From Roseomonas sp. E05 (GTDB lineage Bacteria > Pseudomonadota > Alphaproteobacteria > Acetobacterales > Acetobacteraceae), in contig NZ_JASIRT010000014.1 in NCBI RefSeq assembly GCF_030063475.1, positions 39,759-103,758 on the forward strand: DNA of 64,000 bases, written 5' to 3'. This document shows, piece after piece, positions 1 to 9,113 of the stretch (the first letter of the stretch is position 1; every line of letters begins with the position of its first letter). Under the pieces are notes generated by a model. That model saw nothing but the letters and a program-made list of their open reading frames with translations. It did not search any database and was not told the origin of the DNA. A program made the position numbers and the translations under genes.

Positions 1-1563
1 GGCCGAGCCCGTCGGGAAGTCCGTCAGATTGGCGCGGCTGGCCTGCAGCCGGCGATAGGAGCCGAGCGGGATATAGGGCACGTCCTGGAAGGCCTGGAGC
101 TGGATCTCGCGCGCCGTCTTCTTCTGGGTCGCGAGGTCCTTGCCGGCGAACCACTCCTGGCGCAGTTCCTCCAGCTTCGGGCTGTCGGGCCAGCCGAACC
201 AGGCCTTGGCCCCGTTGGCGCGCAGGCCGAGATGCCCGGCCGGGTCGAGCGTGGCGCTGAGCCCGGTGCAGAAGGCGCTCCAGCCGCCCTTGTCCAGCGG
301 CTCGCGGTTGGAGCGGCGCTGGCTGATGGTGCCCCAGTCGCCGGTCTGGGTCTCCACATTCATGCCGAGCTGGCGCATGACATGGGCCGAGACCTCGGCC
401 AGCGCGCGCAGGGTCGGGTAGTCCTCCGCCTGCAGCATCACGACCTTCTCGCCATTGTAGCCGGCGGCGGCGAGGTCGCGCTTGACCTTGTCGTAGTCGC
501 GCGGGCCGGTCAGCGCCTCCATCCCCGCATCATTGGCCAGCGGCGATTCCGGGTTGAAGAAGCCGATGCCGGTCTTCCAGCCCTCCGGGTCGGTGCCGTA
601 GCCCGCCTGCATCATCTCCTTCTGGTCGATGGCACCGAGCAGCGCGCGGCGGATGCCCGGGTTGTTGAAGGGCGGGTAGAGCTGGTTGAAGCGCAGGATC
701 GTGTCGTAATAGTCGTCGCCGTAGCTGACCTTCACGTCGCGGCTGCGCTGCAGCATCGGGGCGATGTCGCTGCTGGTGCTCTCCACCCAGTCCACCTCGC
801 CCGCCATCAGCGCGCCGGCGGCGGTCGCCTGGTCGGGGATGATGTTCCATTCGACGCGGTCGAAATGGGCGACCTTCGGGCCGGCGGTGCGGCTCGGCGT
901 GCCATCCGGGCGCGGCACGTAGCCCTCGAAGCGGGCATAGGCCACGCGGGCGCCGGCGAGACGCTCATCGGCCAGGAAGCGATAGGGGCCGCTGCCCACC
1001 ATCTCCGTCACCTGCGTGGTGGGCGAGGTCTTGGCCAGCCGCTCCGGCATGATGACCGGCAGGTTGGAGCCGACCTTGCCCAGCGCCATCGGCAGGGTGG
1101 GGAAGGGGCGCTTGAGCCGGAAGCGGATGGTGCGGTCGTCCGGCGCCGTGATCTCGTTGGCGACGCCGATCACCTCCTGCCCGTACATGTCGCGCGAGCC
1201 CCAGCGGCGGATGCTGGCCACCACGTCGCGCCCGCGCACCGGCTCGCCATCGTGGAACTTCAGGCCCTCGCGCAGGGTCATCACCCAGGTCAGGCCGTCA
1301 TCCTCGATATTGTGCCCGGCGACCATCTGCGGGTGCGCCTCGTAGTTCGCATCCAGGCCGTAGAGGGTGTCGAACACCATCATGGCGTGGTTGCTGGTCA
1401 CCGTCGCGGTGGTGAAGATCGGGTCGAGCACCGCGAGATCGGCCTGCGGCACGAAGCGCAGGATACGGGCGCCCTGGGCGCGGCCGAGCCGGGGCGCCGC
1501 CAGCAGGGCGGCGCCGGTGCCGAGCAGGGCGCGGCGGGAGAAGGCGGAGAGGGCTGCGGGCAT
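1..1563 (-). CDS. ABC transporter substrate-binding protein, family 5 (3' end off window)
   Basis: Periplasmic binding protein of the peptide/nickel (SBP_bac_5) family, which delivers oligopeptides or similar solutes to an ABC permease. The frame opens at an ATG preceded by AGGAAGGA and stays open for 521 codons to the left edge. The N-terminus (MPAALSAFSRRALLG, then a hydrophobic stretch and an AQG cleavage region) is a Tat-like signal peptide. Family signatures such as ILRFVPQADLAVLDP, TLREGLKFHDGEPV and a GWKTGIGFF stretch are present. It aligns along its whole length with the protein at 12773-14362, whose C-terminus suggests only a few residues are missing here. No permease genes are visible; they could lie left of the window. 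The ligand is unknown. Confidence 0.9.
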   Translation of the reverse strand, partial: MPAALSAFSRRALLGTGAALLAAPRLGRAQGARILRFVPQADLAVLDPIFTTATVTSNHAMMVFDTLYGLDANYEAHPQMVAGHNIEDDGLTWVMTLREGLKFHDGEPVRGRDVVASIRRWGSRDMYGQEVIGVANEITAPDDRTIRFRLKRPFPTLPMALGKVGSNLPVIMPERLAKTSPTTQVTEMVGSGPYRFLADERLAGARVAYARFEGYVPRPDGTPSRTAGPKVAHFDRVEWNIIPDQATAAGALMAGEVDWVESTSSDIAPMLQRSRDVKVSYGDDYYDTILRFNQLYPPFNNPGIRRALLGAIDQKEMMQAGYGTDPEGWKTGIGFFNPESPLANDAGMEALTGPRDYDKVKRDLAAAGYNGEKVVMLQAEDYPTLRALAEVSAHVMRQLGMNVETQTGDWGTISQRRSNREPLDKGGWSAFCTGLSATLDPAGHLGLRANGAKAWFGWPDSPKLEELRQEWFAGKDLATQKKTAREIQLQAFQDVPYIPLGSYRRLQASRANLTDFPTGSA

Positions 1564-1641
1564 GCCGTATCCTTCCTGGGGTTCGATGATGAAACCGTCT
1601 GGCTTTCCCTGCGCGCAGCTTCGTGATGACGGAGGGCTGCG

Positions 1642-2955
1642 TCAACCCGCCGAAAGGTCCACCCGCGCGATGCCGTCCCCGACCGTCATTTGCGTGCCGA
1701 AAGCAGCGGAAAGCCCGGCGAAGCGGCCCAGGATGCGTGCGGCCTCCTCGCCTTCCGCCGGGCGCGGGCGGCCGCGCAGATGCGCCTTCTCGCCAAGCCC
1801 GAGACTGACGGGATGAATCTCCAGCGCCGTCAGGCGGCCCTCCTCGAAGGTGCAGAAGGGCACGACCGTCTCCCAGAAGCGGGGGTCGGAGGGGAAGCCC
1901 TTGGTGTCGTCGGAGGTGCGCTGGCGATAGACGGCCGCCGGCGTCATCTCCGGGTCGGCCCGGAAGCGGGCGTAGGAGTCGGCGGGGATGCGCGGCACCA
2001 GCTCGTTCTGCCCGATGAAGTTGCCGAGGCTGTAGAAGATCGGCCTGCCCTTGTAGATCTCCATGCCGCGCAGCAGGTGCGGGCCGTGGCCCACCACCAG
2101 GTCGGCGCCCTCGTCGATCATGCGGCGGGCGAAGGCGGGGATGAACTCCGCCGGCAGGTCCTTGTCCGCCCCCTGCTCATGCGCGTGCAGGCTGAGCAGC
2201 ACGATGTCGCTCGCCAGCCGCGCCTCGCGCACCCAGCGGGCGATGTCCTCCACGTCCTTCTCCCGCGCCCTGGTGCGCAGCGCGGTCTTCCCGGCGGCAC
2301 GGAAGTTCATCTTGCCGAGCGGCAGCACGCCTTCCTCGGGCGGGAAGCCGAAGCCGAGCTTGAGGATCTGCCGCCGCTGCCGTTCCAGGCCGAGCTGCTC
2401 GGCGATCTCACGCAGCACGGCGAGCTGCGCCTCCGTCACCTCGTGCAGGGTCTCGACATGCACCGGGTTGAGGCCGGGGCGGCCCTGCATGTCCGGCCGC
2501 TGCACGCCGGCCTCGTTGCCGGCATTGAAAGTCGAGCAGCAGGAGAGCAGCGCGACGGTGCCCTGGGGGTGCGTCAGATAGGCCGGACGGCGCGCATCCT
2601 CCAGGTTGCGGCCGATGCCGGCATAACAGAGGCCGCGCGCCTCCAGCGCGTCGATCGTGTGCAGCAGGCCGGAGATGCTGTAGTCCAGGCAGTGGTTGGT
2701 GGCGGCGGCGAAGAGATCGAAGCCCGCCTCGCGCAGCTCGTCCAGCACCCAGGAGTACGCGCCGAAATGCGACCCGCCGCTTTCCAGCGCCGGATCGCCG
2801 CGGAAGTCGTTCGCCAGCACCTCAAGGTTCGTGAAAGCCAGGTCGGCCCCGCGGATGCGGTCGAACAGCGGTCGCAGCACGGGGTCGGTGCGGCTGAGCA
2901 GCCGGCGCTGGAGGATGCTGTCGCCGGTGAGGGCGAGGCGGAGCGAACGACTCAT
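1642..2955 (-). CDS. CapA-like metallophosphatase-fold protein
   Basis: A 437-residue member of the CapA / PGA_cap family, related to the poly-gamma-glutamate capsule protein CapA and to calcineurin-like metal-dependent phosphatases. Visible signatures are an N-terminal LALTGDSIL, TNLEVL, an AATNHCLDYS motif and a C-terminal VVGHGPHLLRG followed by IFYSLGNFIG, the usual metal-binding Asp/Asn/His pattern. No signal peptide is obvious. The ATG at 2955 opens the conserved domain; the frame continues 34 codons upstream but that part is Arg/Pro-rich and unlike the family. It lies 34 bp after the histidine kinase and 78 bp before the binding protein at 1-1563, so the three may be one transcript. 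No other capsule genes are nearby, so a role in capsule assembly is not supported by context. Confidence 0.85.
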   Translation of the reverse strand: MSRSLRLALTGDSILQRRLLSRTDPVLRPLFDRIRGADLAFTNLEVLANDFRGDPALESGGSHFGAYSWVLDELREAGFDLFAAATNHCLDYSISGLLHTIDALEARGLCYAGIGRNLEDARRPAYLTHPQGTVALLSCCSTFNAGNEAGVQRPDMQGRPGLNPVHVETLHEVTEAQLAVLREIAEQLGLERQRRQILKLGFGFPPEEGVLPLGKMNFRAAGKTALRTRAREKDVEDIARWVREARLASDIVLLSLHAHEQGADKDLPAEFIPAFARRMIDEGADLVVGHGPHLLRGMEIYKGRPIFYSLGNFIGQNELVPRIPADSYARFRADPEMTPAAVYRQRTSDDTKGFPSDPRFWETVVPFCTFEEGRLTALEIHPVSLGLGEKAHLRGRPRPAEGEEAARILGRFAGLSAAFGTQMTVGDGIARVDLSAG

Positions 2956-2989
2956 GCGGTGATATCCCCGGATGCCAGGTCCGGGGGCA

Positions 2990-4960
2990 CTATGCGGGCG
3001 AAGCCTGATCCTGTCTCGTGGAGCCTTGCGGCCGGGCCGGGCCGGCTTCCGCCGCAACGGAGGGCTGAGCGAAATAGAGCGTGACGGTGGTGCCGTGTCC
3101 GGATTGGCTGGCGATCTGGATGCCGCCGCCCACCTGCCTCACCATGCCGGCGACCATGCTCAACCCGAGGCCGGTGCCCTTTCCCTCCTCCTTCGTCGTG
3201 AAGAAGGGCTCCAGCACGTGGGCCAGCACCTCCGGTGGCATGCCGTCGCCGTCATCCGTCACCTCCACGGCGGCATAGTCGCCAGGTGAGAGGCCGTTGG
3301 CCTGGCGGTCCGCGATCGTGACATTGCGTGTGGCGATGGTCAGCCTGCCGCCCTCGGGCATTGCATCGCGCGCGTTGATCGCGACGTTGAGAATGGCGAG
3401 TTCGACCTGGTTGCGGTTGGCGATGGCCGCCCGCAGATCCCCGGCGAGGCACAGCTCCACCTGCACGCTCCGGTCCAGCGCGTGGTCGAGCATGCCACGC
3501 ATGTCTCTGAGCGCGGCATTGAGGTCGAGCGGCTCCGGCGCCACGGACTGCTGCCGTGAGAAGCTCAGCAACTGCTGCACCAGCGCCTGGCCCCGCTCCA
3601 CGGTCCGCAGGCCCTCGGCGAGGAGCTGCTTCTCCGCCTCGGAGGCGGCATAGGGTTCCAGCATCGTGAAGCAGGCAAGGACATTGGCCAGCAGGTTGTT
3701 GAAGTCGTGGGCAACCCCGCTGGCCAGCTTGCCAAGGGCATCCGTTTTTTGCAGCTGATGGACGGCCTTCTCCATCTGCCGGCGATGCGTGATGTCGCGG
3801 GCCACGCCGAGAATGCCGGAGATGCGTCCGGCCTCGTCGCGCAGCGGCATGTAGTTGGCATCGTAGGTGACCAACCCGGCCGCCATTCGCCAGGTCGGCT
3901 CGTAGTGGAAGGGCTGCCCGGTTCGCAGAACCTGGCGCAGGCCCTCCATCATCGCCGCGCCTTTCTCCGGGCCGAGGACGTCTTCTGGCCCCCTGCCGCG
4001 GATCTCCTCCAGGCTGCAGCCGGCCGCCGCAAGGCCAGCCGGATTCACCGCCTCGTAGGTGAACCGGCCATTTTCCTCGTGGCGGAGATAGAACATGCAG
4101 TGCGGCGAGTTCTCGAAGAAGGTCTGGAAGCGCATCTCGCTGTGGAAGCGGCCCTCCGATGCGGCCTGCCGGCCGGCCTCCACCTCCAGCAGCTTTTCCT
4201 GCCGCTCCGTCACGTCGATGTTGATGCCGATCACCCGGATGGGCGCGCCCTGCTCGTCGCGCAACACCTGGCCCTTGCAGTGAATCCAGCGGATTCGGGC
4301 GGGCGCCTCGGGATCGTCCGGGTCCGGGCGCAGGATCCGGAACATGGACTCCAGCGGTGCCACGCCGGCAATGGCCGAGGTCGCCACCGCCTGCGCCGCG
4401 TCGCGATCGTCGGAGTGGATGGCGTTGAGCCAGCGCGCGAAGAGCGACGCAGCAGGCGCGGATGGCGCGACACCGAAGAGCTTGTACAGGTTCGCGCACC
4501 AGGTCACCTCCTGCGTACGGAGGTCCCAGTCCCAGGTGCCGATGCAGGCCGACTCCTTCAGCAGCCGCAGGTAGGTTTCGGTATCCTGCGCCTGGGCTCG
4601 TGCCGCGGTTCGCTGCCGTGCGGCATGGATGAGGTGACGGAGCAGGGCCGGCGTCAGTTCCGTCCGCGCCAGGCGGAGCTTTTCCGCGGGAGCGGGCGGG
4701 GACTGGGGGGCGGCCTCCGTGAGCAGGATGGTGGCGGCGGCATCGGGCGCGGCATCGGCGCTGCGGAGGCGGCCCAGGACCGTGCCCGCCACCGTCTCGT
4801 CGACGAAGGTGACAGCATGCGCCCTGCGGGCAAGGAGACGCGCCCCTTCGGAAGGCTCCTCCACCCAGTCCAGCGCGGCTGCGCTGAGCCCGCAAGCCGC
4901 CAGAAGGCGGCCAAGGAGATCGCGGTCATCAATCAAGCCGCTAATGAGCAGGAATCGCAT
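2990..4960 (-). CDS. PAS-domain sensor histidine kinase with degenerate receiver-like N-terminus
   Basis: A 656-residue soluble histidine kinase. Residues 1-120 resemble a receiver domain (hydrophobic strands, a FVDETV segment, then ELTPALLRHLIHAA), but the usual conserved Lys is missing, so it is probably a pseudo-receiver. Two PAS/PAC units follow (about 130-255 and 275-400), each ending in an RVIGINIDVTERQ or ISGILGVARDITHRR type linker. The H-box is GVAHDFNNLL with His418 as predicted phosphate acceptor, followed by an N-box (NVAINARDAMPEGG), a G1 box (DDGDGMPPEV) and a G2 box (GKGTGLGLS). The HDFNN H-box is typical of hybrid-kinase families. There are no transmembrane segments, so the signal is probably cytoplasmic. 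No response regulator is adjacent, so the partner is unknown. Start chosen at the ATG beginning MRFLLISG. Confidence 0.9.
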   Translation of the reverse strand: MRFLLISGLIDDRDLLGRLLAACGLSAAALDWVEEPSEGARLLARRAHAVTFVDETVAGTVLGRLRSADAAPDAAATILLTEAAPQSPPAPAEKLRLARTELTPALLRHLIHAARQRTAARAQAQDTETYLRLLKESACIGTWDWDLRTQEVTWCANLYKLFGVAPSAPAASLFARWLNAIHSDDRDAAQAVATSAIAGVAPLESMFRILRPDPDDPEAPARIRWIHCKGQVLRDEQGAPIRVIGINIDVTERQEKLLEVEAGRQAASEGRFHSEMRFQTFFENSPHCMFYLRHEENGRFTYEAVNPAGLAAAGCSLEEIRGRGPEDVLGPEKGAAMMEGLRQVLRTGQPFHYEPTWRMAAGLVTYDANYMPLRDEAGRISGILGVARDITHRRQMEKAVHQLQKTDALGKLASGVAHDFNNLLANVLACFTMLEPYAASEAEKQLLAEGLRTVERGQALVQQLLSFSRQQSVAPEPLDLNAALRDMRGMLDHALDRSVQVELCLAGDLRAAIANRNQVELAILNVAINARDAMPEGGRLTIATRNVTIADRQANGLSPGDYAAVEVTDDGDGMPPEVLAHVLEPFFTTKEEGKGTGLGLSMVAGMVRQVGGGIQIASQSGHGTTVTLYFAQPSVAAEAGPARPQGSTRQDQASPA

Positions 4961-5020
4961 GCCGACTCCACGACCTGTCAGAACGGAGCGCAAGGCACCA
5001 CATCACCCGCCCGGCGCCTA

Positions 5021-5132
5021 GAGACTGTTGCGGATCCTACCTTACCGCGTTGATTCGCTGCGTTTTCTCCGCCAGCACGCTTCAGGAAAGTACAATAGAA
5101 TCAGGATTCTATGAGTGATCCATGACAGTCTC
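5021..5132. mobile_element. MITE-like element with IS5-type ends
   Basis: A 112-bp non-coding segment bounded by near-perfect terminal inverted repeats. Both ends begin GAGACTGT, then three mismatched bases, then GGATC. A further TGATTC occurs 29-30 bases in from each end, so the similarity between ends extends beyond the outer repeat. Each end is flanked by TA (5019-5020 and 5133-5134), which fits a 2-bp target duplication. Inside, 5096-5111 is a perfect 7-2-7 palindrome (TAGAATC-AG-GATTCTA). The element is clearly less GC-rich than its neighbours and has no ORF. The end sequence and TA duplication resemble IS5-superfamily (IS427-group) elements; that assignment is from memory of the family and not verified. 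It sits between the kinase promoter region and the amidohydrolase stop. Confidence 0.6.
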
Positions 5133-5243
5133 TAGCAGATCGGATTCACAAATTCTTGAAAATGCCGCGTCTGGCCGCATGCGTCGAAGGCTGCGGCATC
5201 CGGCCGCCGCGCGGCTGAGCGCGGCGCCTTGCAACACCCGCGC

Positions 5244-6416
5244 TCAGCCGCGCGGCAGCAGCTGCTCCGCCAGGGTCGCGAAGAAGCTGGCGCCCACCGG
5301 CAGGATGGCGTCGTTGAAATCGTAGCGGGGGTGGTGCACCTGCGGGTCCCCCTCGCCGCGGCCGCCGCCGAGCATCAGATAGGCGCCCGGCTTCTCGTTC
5401 AGCATGAAGGCGAAGTCCTCGCCGCCCATGGTGGGCTTCGGCATCTCGTTGACGCGGTTCTCGCCGACCACGGCGCTCGCCGCACGGGTGGCGAGGCCGG
5501 TGGACTCCGCCTCGTTCACCGTCGCCGGGTACATGCGGGTGAACTTCACCGCGGCGCTGGCGCCGAAGGCTGCGGCGATGCCGGTGGCCAGCTCCGTCAC
5601 CTTCTTCTCCAGCAGGTCGCCCACCTCGGGCTTGAACCAGCGCGCGGTGCCGTGCAGCCGCACGCTCTCCGGGATGACGTTGAAGGCCTGCCCGCCCTGG
5701 ATGCTGCCGATGGTGATGACGCCCGCCTCCACCGGCTCGATGTTGCGCGCCACGACCGACTGCAGCGCGGTGACGAGCTGCGCCGCGATCACCACCGGGT
5801 CATTCCCCTGGTGCGGCATGGCGCCATGCGCGCCCTTGCCGGTGATGGTGATGTCGATATCCGCCACCGCCGCCATCACCGGGCCGACGCGCCAGACGAA
5901 CTCGCCCGCCGGCACGCCCGGCCAGTTGTGGATGCCGAAGACGCGGTCCACCGGGAAGCGCTCGAACAGGCCTTCCTTCACCATCACCTCGGCGCCGCCG
6001 CCGCTCTCCTCGGCCGGCTGGAAGATGACATAGACCGTGCCGGCGAAGTTGCGCGTCTCCGCCAGGTACTTGGCGGCGCCGAGCAGCATGGTGGTATGCC
6101 CGTCATGCCCGCAGGCATGCATCTTGCCGGCCACGGTGGAGGCGTAGGGGACGCCGCTCTCCTCGTGGATCGGCAGCGCATCCATGTCGGCGCGCAGGCC
6201 GATCGCCCCGCCCGGCGCGCTGCCGCGGATGACGCCGACCACGCCGGTCTTCGCCATGCCCGTGATCACCTCGTCCACGCCGAAGGCCCGCAGCTTCTCG
6301 GCCACGATGCCGCTGGTGCGCACCTCCTCGAAGGCCAGCTCGGGGTGGCGGTGGAAGTCCTGCCGCCAGGCGGTCATCTCGTCATGGAAGTCGGCGATGC
6401 GGTTCAGCACGGGCAT
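5244..6416 (-). CDS. M20-family amidohydrolase (hippurate hydrolase-like)
   Basis: A 390-residue cytoplasmic metallopeptidase of the M20D amidohydrolase family, which cleaves N-acyl amino acids or amide-linked conjugates. The N-terminal WRQDFHRHPELAFEE, the HACGHDGHTTMLLGAA metal-binding motif (about residues 100-115), the FQPAEESGGGAEVMV motif with the catalytic Glu, the dimerisation-domain segment KGAHGAMPHQGNDP and the C-terminal MGGEDFAFML are all intact, so the enzyme should be active. Length is normal for the family. It appears to be a single-gene unit read leftward, with the MITE-like element just past its stop. The exact substrate cannot be told from sequence. Confidence 0.92.
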   Translation of the reverse strand: MPVLNRIADFHDEMTAWRQDFHRHPELAFEEVRTSGIVAEKLRAFGVDEVITGMAKTGVVGVIRGSAPGGAIGLRADMDALPIHEESGVPYASTVAGKMHACGHDGHTTMLLGAAKYLAETRNFAGTVYVIFQPAEESGGGAEVMVKEGLFERFPVDRVFGIHNWPGVPAGEFVWRVGPVMAAVADIDITITGKGAHGAMPHQGNDPVVIAAQLVTALQSVVARNIEPVEAGVITIGSIQGGQAFNVIPESVRLHGTARWFKPEVGDLLEKKVTELATGIAAAFGASAAVKFTRMYPATVNEAESTGLATRAASAVVGENRVNEMPKPTMGGEDFAFMLNEKPGAYLMLGGGRGEGDPQVHHPRYDFNDAILPVGASFFATLAEQLLPRG

Positions 6417-6523
6417 GGCGTCGGGTCCTGGAAGCCTGGGAGTCCGCGCAGCTTCGCGGCAGGCGCCGGCATCGGCAAGGGGGGAGGGTTCCGCCCGGGG
6501 CGGGGGAAGGCCATCTCAAGGGC

Positions 6524-7222
6524 ATGTTCCTTCGCGCCCTGGTCTCCTCGCTGCTGCTGGTGCCCCTGACCCTCGTGGGGCTTTACGTCACCGGCATCTG
6601 GCGGCCCCCGCCGCCCTGGGACCCGCTCGCGCCGCTCGACTTCCGCGACCCGCCCACGCCGGTGACGCGCTGGAAGCTGGCCCGCATGGAATGGCAGCCG
6701 GAATCCTGCTTCGCCGCTTTCGCCGCTTCGGGCATGACCGTCGCGCGGCTGCCCGACCGGCCCTCCGAGCTGGGCTGCCCGCTGGAGGACACGGTCCGGC
6801 TGACCGGGGAGGGCGCCAGCCTCGCGCCCGCCGGCCCGGTGGTGACCTGCCCGGTGGCGGCGGCCTGGGCGCTGTTCGAGCACCACGCCCTGCAACCGGC
6901 GGCGGAGCGGCATTTCGGCAGCCGCGTGACGCGGGTGCACCATCTCGGCACCTATGCCTGCCGCAACGTCTATGGCCGGGCGGAGGGGCGGCGCAGCGAG
7001 CACGCGACGGCCAATGCCCTCGACATCGCCGGCTTCACCCTGGGCAAGGGGCAGGAGATCCGGGTGGTGCGCGACTGGGGCGAGGGCGAGGCGGGCGCCT
7101 TCCTGCGCGAGGTGCGGGACGGCGCCTGCCGCTTCTTCCGCGCCGTGCTGGGGCCGGACTACAACGCCGCGCATCGCGACCACTTCCACCTCGATCGCGG
7201 GCCGTGGCCGCGCTGCAGCTGA
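6524..7222 (+). CDS. Extensin-like family protein
   Basis: A 232-residue protein of the extensin-like C-terminal domain family, common in alphaproteobacteria and structurally related to D,D-carboxypeptidases of the VanY/M15 type. The N-terminus has one hydrophobic segment (residues 4-22) that is either a signal peptide or a membrane anchor. Conserved features are CPVAAAWALFE, GTYACRNVYG, SEHATANALDIAGF and AHRDHFHLDRG; the spaced His/Asp residues and the final HxH look like a zinc site. A role in cell-wall remodelling is an inference from fold and not demonstrated for most members. It is divergent from the amidohydrolase at 5244-6416. Confidence 0.8.
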   Translation: MFLRALVSSLLLVPLTLVGLYVTGIWRPPPPWDPLAPLDFRDPPTPVTRWKLARMEWQPESCFAAFAASGMTVARLPDRPSELGCPLEDTVRLTGEGASLAPAGPVVTCPVAAAWALFEHHALQPAAERHFGSRVTRVHHLGTYACRNVYGRAEGRRSEHATANALDIAGFTLGKGQEIRVVRDWGEGEAGAFLREVRDGACRFFRAVLGPDYNAAHRDHFHLDRGPWPRCS

Positions 7223-7439
7223 CTGCGCCGCCGGATTGACCCGGGCGCGGCAATCCACAAGAACCGGAGCAGAGGGGGAGGACGCTGACCGCGCATGCCA
7301 TGGCCGCCCGTGCCATGCTGCGCCGCATCGCGGGCCGCGCGGGTCCGCAGGACCTGTGCCAATGCCGATTTCCGCCTGCCGCCCTCCCGCTTCCTGGCCG
7401 CCGGGCGCCTCGCAGCCCGGCGGGGGAGGGTGAGCCGCG

Positions 7440-8555
7440 ATGTTGCGGAGAATCCTGCAGGGCCGGCCGCCCACTCTCGCGACCCTGCCGATGGCGGTGC
7501 GCTGGGCGGTGCTGCTCGGCCTCTCCGTCCTCCTGGTGGCGGTGCTGGAGCTGTTCGGCCTGCCGGCGGCGCTGCTGCTGGGCGCCATGGCGGCGGGCAT
7601 CCTGGTGGCGGTGATGGAGGGCGCGCTGCGCGTCGGGTCCTTGCCCTTCGCCCTCGCCCAGGGGGTGATCGGCTGCATGATCGCCCGCAGCATCAAGCCC
7701 GAGATCCTGGGCGAGCTGCTGGTGGACTGGCCGGTCTTCCTGGCCGGCGTCGCCTCGGTGCTGGCGGCGAGCAGCCTGCTCGGCTGGCTGCTGGCGCGCC
7801 GGCAGGTGCTGCCCGGCACCACCGCCATCTGGGGCTCCTCGCCCGGCGCCGCCGCGGCGATGATGCTGATGGCCGAGGCGCACGGCGCCGACGTCCGGCT
7901 GGTCGCCTTCATGCTCTATCTCCGCGTGGTGCTGGTGGCGACGGTGGCCTCGGTGGTGGCGCGGGTCTGGGTGGGCGTGCCGGAAGGGGCGGTGCAGAGC
8001 GCGCCCTGGTTCCCGCCGGTGGACTGGCTGGCGCTCGGCGCCACGCTGCTGGTCGGTCCCGGCAGCGCCTGGCTGGCGCGCCGGCTGCGCATCCCCGCCG
8101 GCGCGATGCTGGTGCCGCTCTTCCTCGCCGCCCTGCTGCAGGGCTTCGGGCTGATGACCATCGAGCTGCCGCCCTGGGTGCTGGCGGCCAGCTACGCCAC
8201 GGTGGGCTGGAGCATCGGCCTGCGCTTCACCCGGCCGATCCTGGCCCATGCGGCGCGCGCGCTGCCGCGCGTGCTCGCCTCCAACCTGGTGCTGATCGCC
8301 GTCTGCGGCGTCTTCGCGGCGCTGCTCAGCCTGGTGCTGGGGATCGACCCGCTCACCGCCTACCTCGCCACCAGCCCGGGCGGGGCGGATTCGGTGGCCA
8401 TCATCGCCGCCTCCAGCGAGGTGGACATCGCCTTCATCATGGCCATGCAGATGGCGCGTTTCCTGATCGTGCTGCTCATCGGGCCGGCCATTGCGCGCTT
8501 CTTCGCGCGCCGTTTGCCCCCGTCATCTGCGGCCCAAACGGCTGAGGTATCATGA
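7440..8555 (+). CDS. AbrB-type polytopic membrane protein
   Basis: A 371-residue integral membrane protein of the AbrB duplication family, often annotated as a regulator or ammonia monooxygenase but with transporter-like architecture. About ten hydrophobic segments form two repeats; each repeat has a [11 protein letters not shown] or [12 protein letters not shown] helix followed by a conserved [14 protein letters not shown] or [14 protein letters not shown] motif, characteristic of the family. Substrate and direction of transport are unknown. The ATG at 7440 follows GTGAGCCGCG. A palindrome (8546-8559) overlaps its stop codon and the ribosomal-protein promoter begins right after it. Confidence 0.85.
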   Translation: MLRRILQGRPPTLATLPMAVRWAVLLGLSVLLVAVLELFGLPAALLLGAMAAGILVAVMEGALRVGSLPFALAQGVIGCMIARSIKPEILGELLVDWPVFLAGVASVLAASSLLGWLLARRQVLPGTTAIWGSSPGAAAAMMLMAEAHGADVRLVAFMLYLRVVLVATVASVVARVWVGVPEGAVQSAPWFPPVDWLALGATLLVGPGSAWLARRLRIPAGAMLVPLFLAALLQGFGLMTIELPPWVLAASYATVGWSIGLRFTRPILAHAARALPRVLASNLVLIAVCGVFAALLSLVLGIDPLTAYLATSPGGADSVAIIAASSEVDIAFIMAMQMARFLIVLLIGPAIARFFARRLPPSSAAQTAEVS

Positions 8556-8559
8556 TACC
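8546..8559. promoter_or_regulatory. Perfect 14-bp palindrome upstream of rplM promoter
   Basis: GGTATCATGATACC is a perfect palindrome. It overlaps the stop of the AbrB-type gene and ends 13 bases before the predicted -35 of rplM-rpsI. The half-site GATACCA recurs at 8612-8618, just after the -10. Placement suggests an operator, but the protein that would bind is unknown. Confidence 0.45.
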
Positions 8560-8572
8560 ACAGTATTTTCCC

Positions 8573-8601
8573 TTGACCCGGAGCGCCCTGGCGACGATAA
8601 G
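8573..8601 (+). promoter_or_regulatory. Predicted sigma-70-type promoter of rplM-rpsI
   Basis: TTGACC (5/6 match) and GATAAG (4/6 match) are separated by exactly 17 bases, giving a transcription start about 30 bases before the rplM ATG. Its position ahead of two ribosomal-protein genes supports the call. Confidence 0.6.
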
Positions 8602-8637
8602 ACGGCCACCCGATACCAGGACTTTACGAAGCGCATC

Positions 8638-9108
8638 ATGCTGACCACGCAGACCCGCTCGCTGAAGCCGGCGGAGGTCAAGAAGGGCTGGGTGCTGATC
8701 GATGCGGACGGGCTCGTGCTCGGCCGCCTCGCTGCTCTCGTCGCCACTCGCCTCCGCGGCAAGCACAAGCCGCAATTCACCCCGCATGTCGATTGCGGTG
8801 ACCATGTCGTCATCATCAACGCCGACAAGGTGAAGGTGACCGGCAACAAGGCCGAGCAGTCGGTCTTCTACTGGCACACCGGCTATCCCGGCGGCATCAA
8901 GGGCCGCACGGTGCGCGAGCGCCTGGAGGGCCGCTTCCCCGAGCGCGTCGTCGAGAAGGCGGTCGAGCGCATGATCACGCGCGGCCCGCTCGGCCGCCGT
9001 CAGATGAAGAACCTGCACGTCTATGCCGGGGCCGAGCACCCGCATGCCGGCGCGCAGCCCGAGACGCTGGACGTCGCCGCCCTGAACCGCAAGAACAAGG
9101 TGGCCTGA
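8638..9108 (+). CDS. rplM: 50S ribosomal protein L13
   Basis: A 156-residue ribosomal protein L13, an early-assembly large-subunit protein that binds 23S rRNA. Family signatures [43 protein letters not shown] and the [14 protein letters not shown] region are intact. The ATG at 8638 was chosen because the family starts near here and the predicted promoter lies between it and the longer upstream frame. It is followed five bases later by rpsI, the conserved bacterial gene order. Confidence 0.97.
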   Translation: MLTTQTRSLKPAEVKKGWVLIDADGLVLGRLAALVATRLRGKHKPQFTPHVDCGDHVVIINADKVKVTGNKAEQSVFYWHTGYPGGIKGRTVRERLEGRFPERVVEKAVERMITRGPLGRRQMKNLHVYAGAEHPHAGAQPETLDVAALNRKNKVA

Positions 9109-9113
9109 AGACC

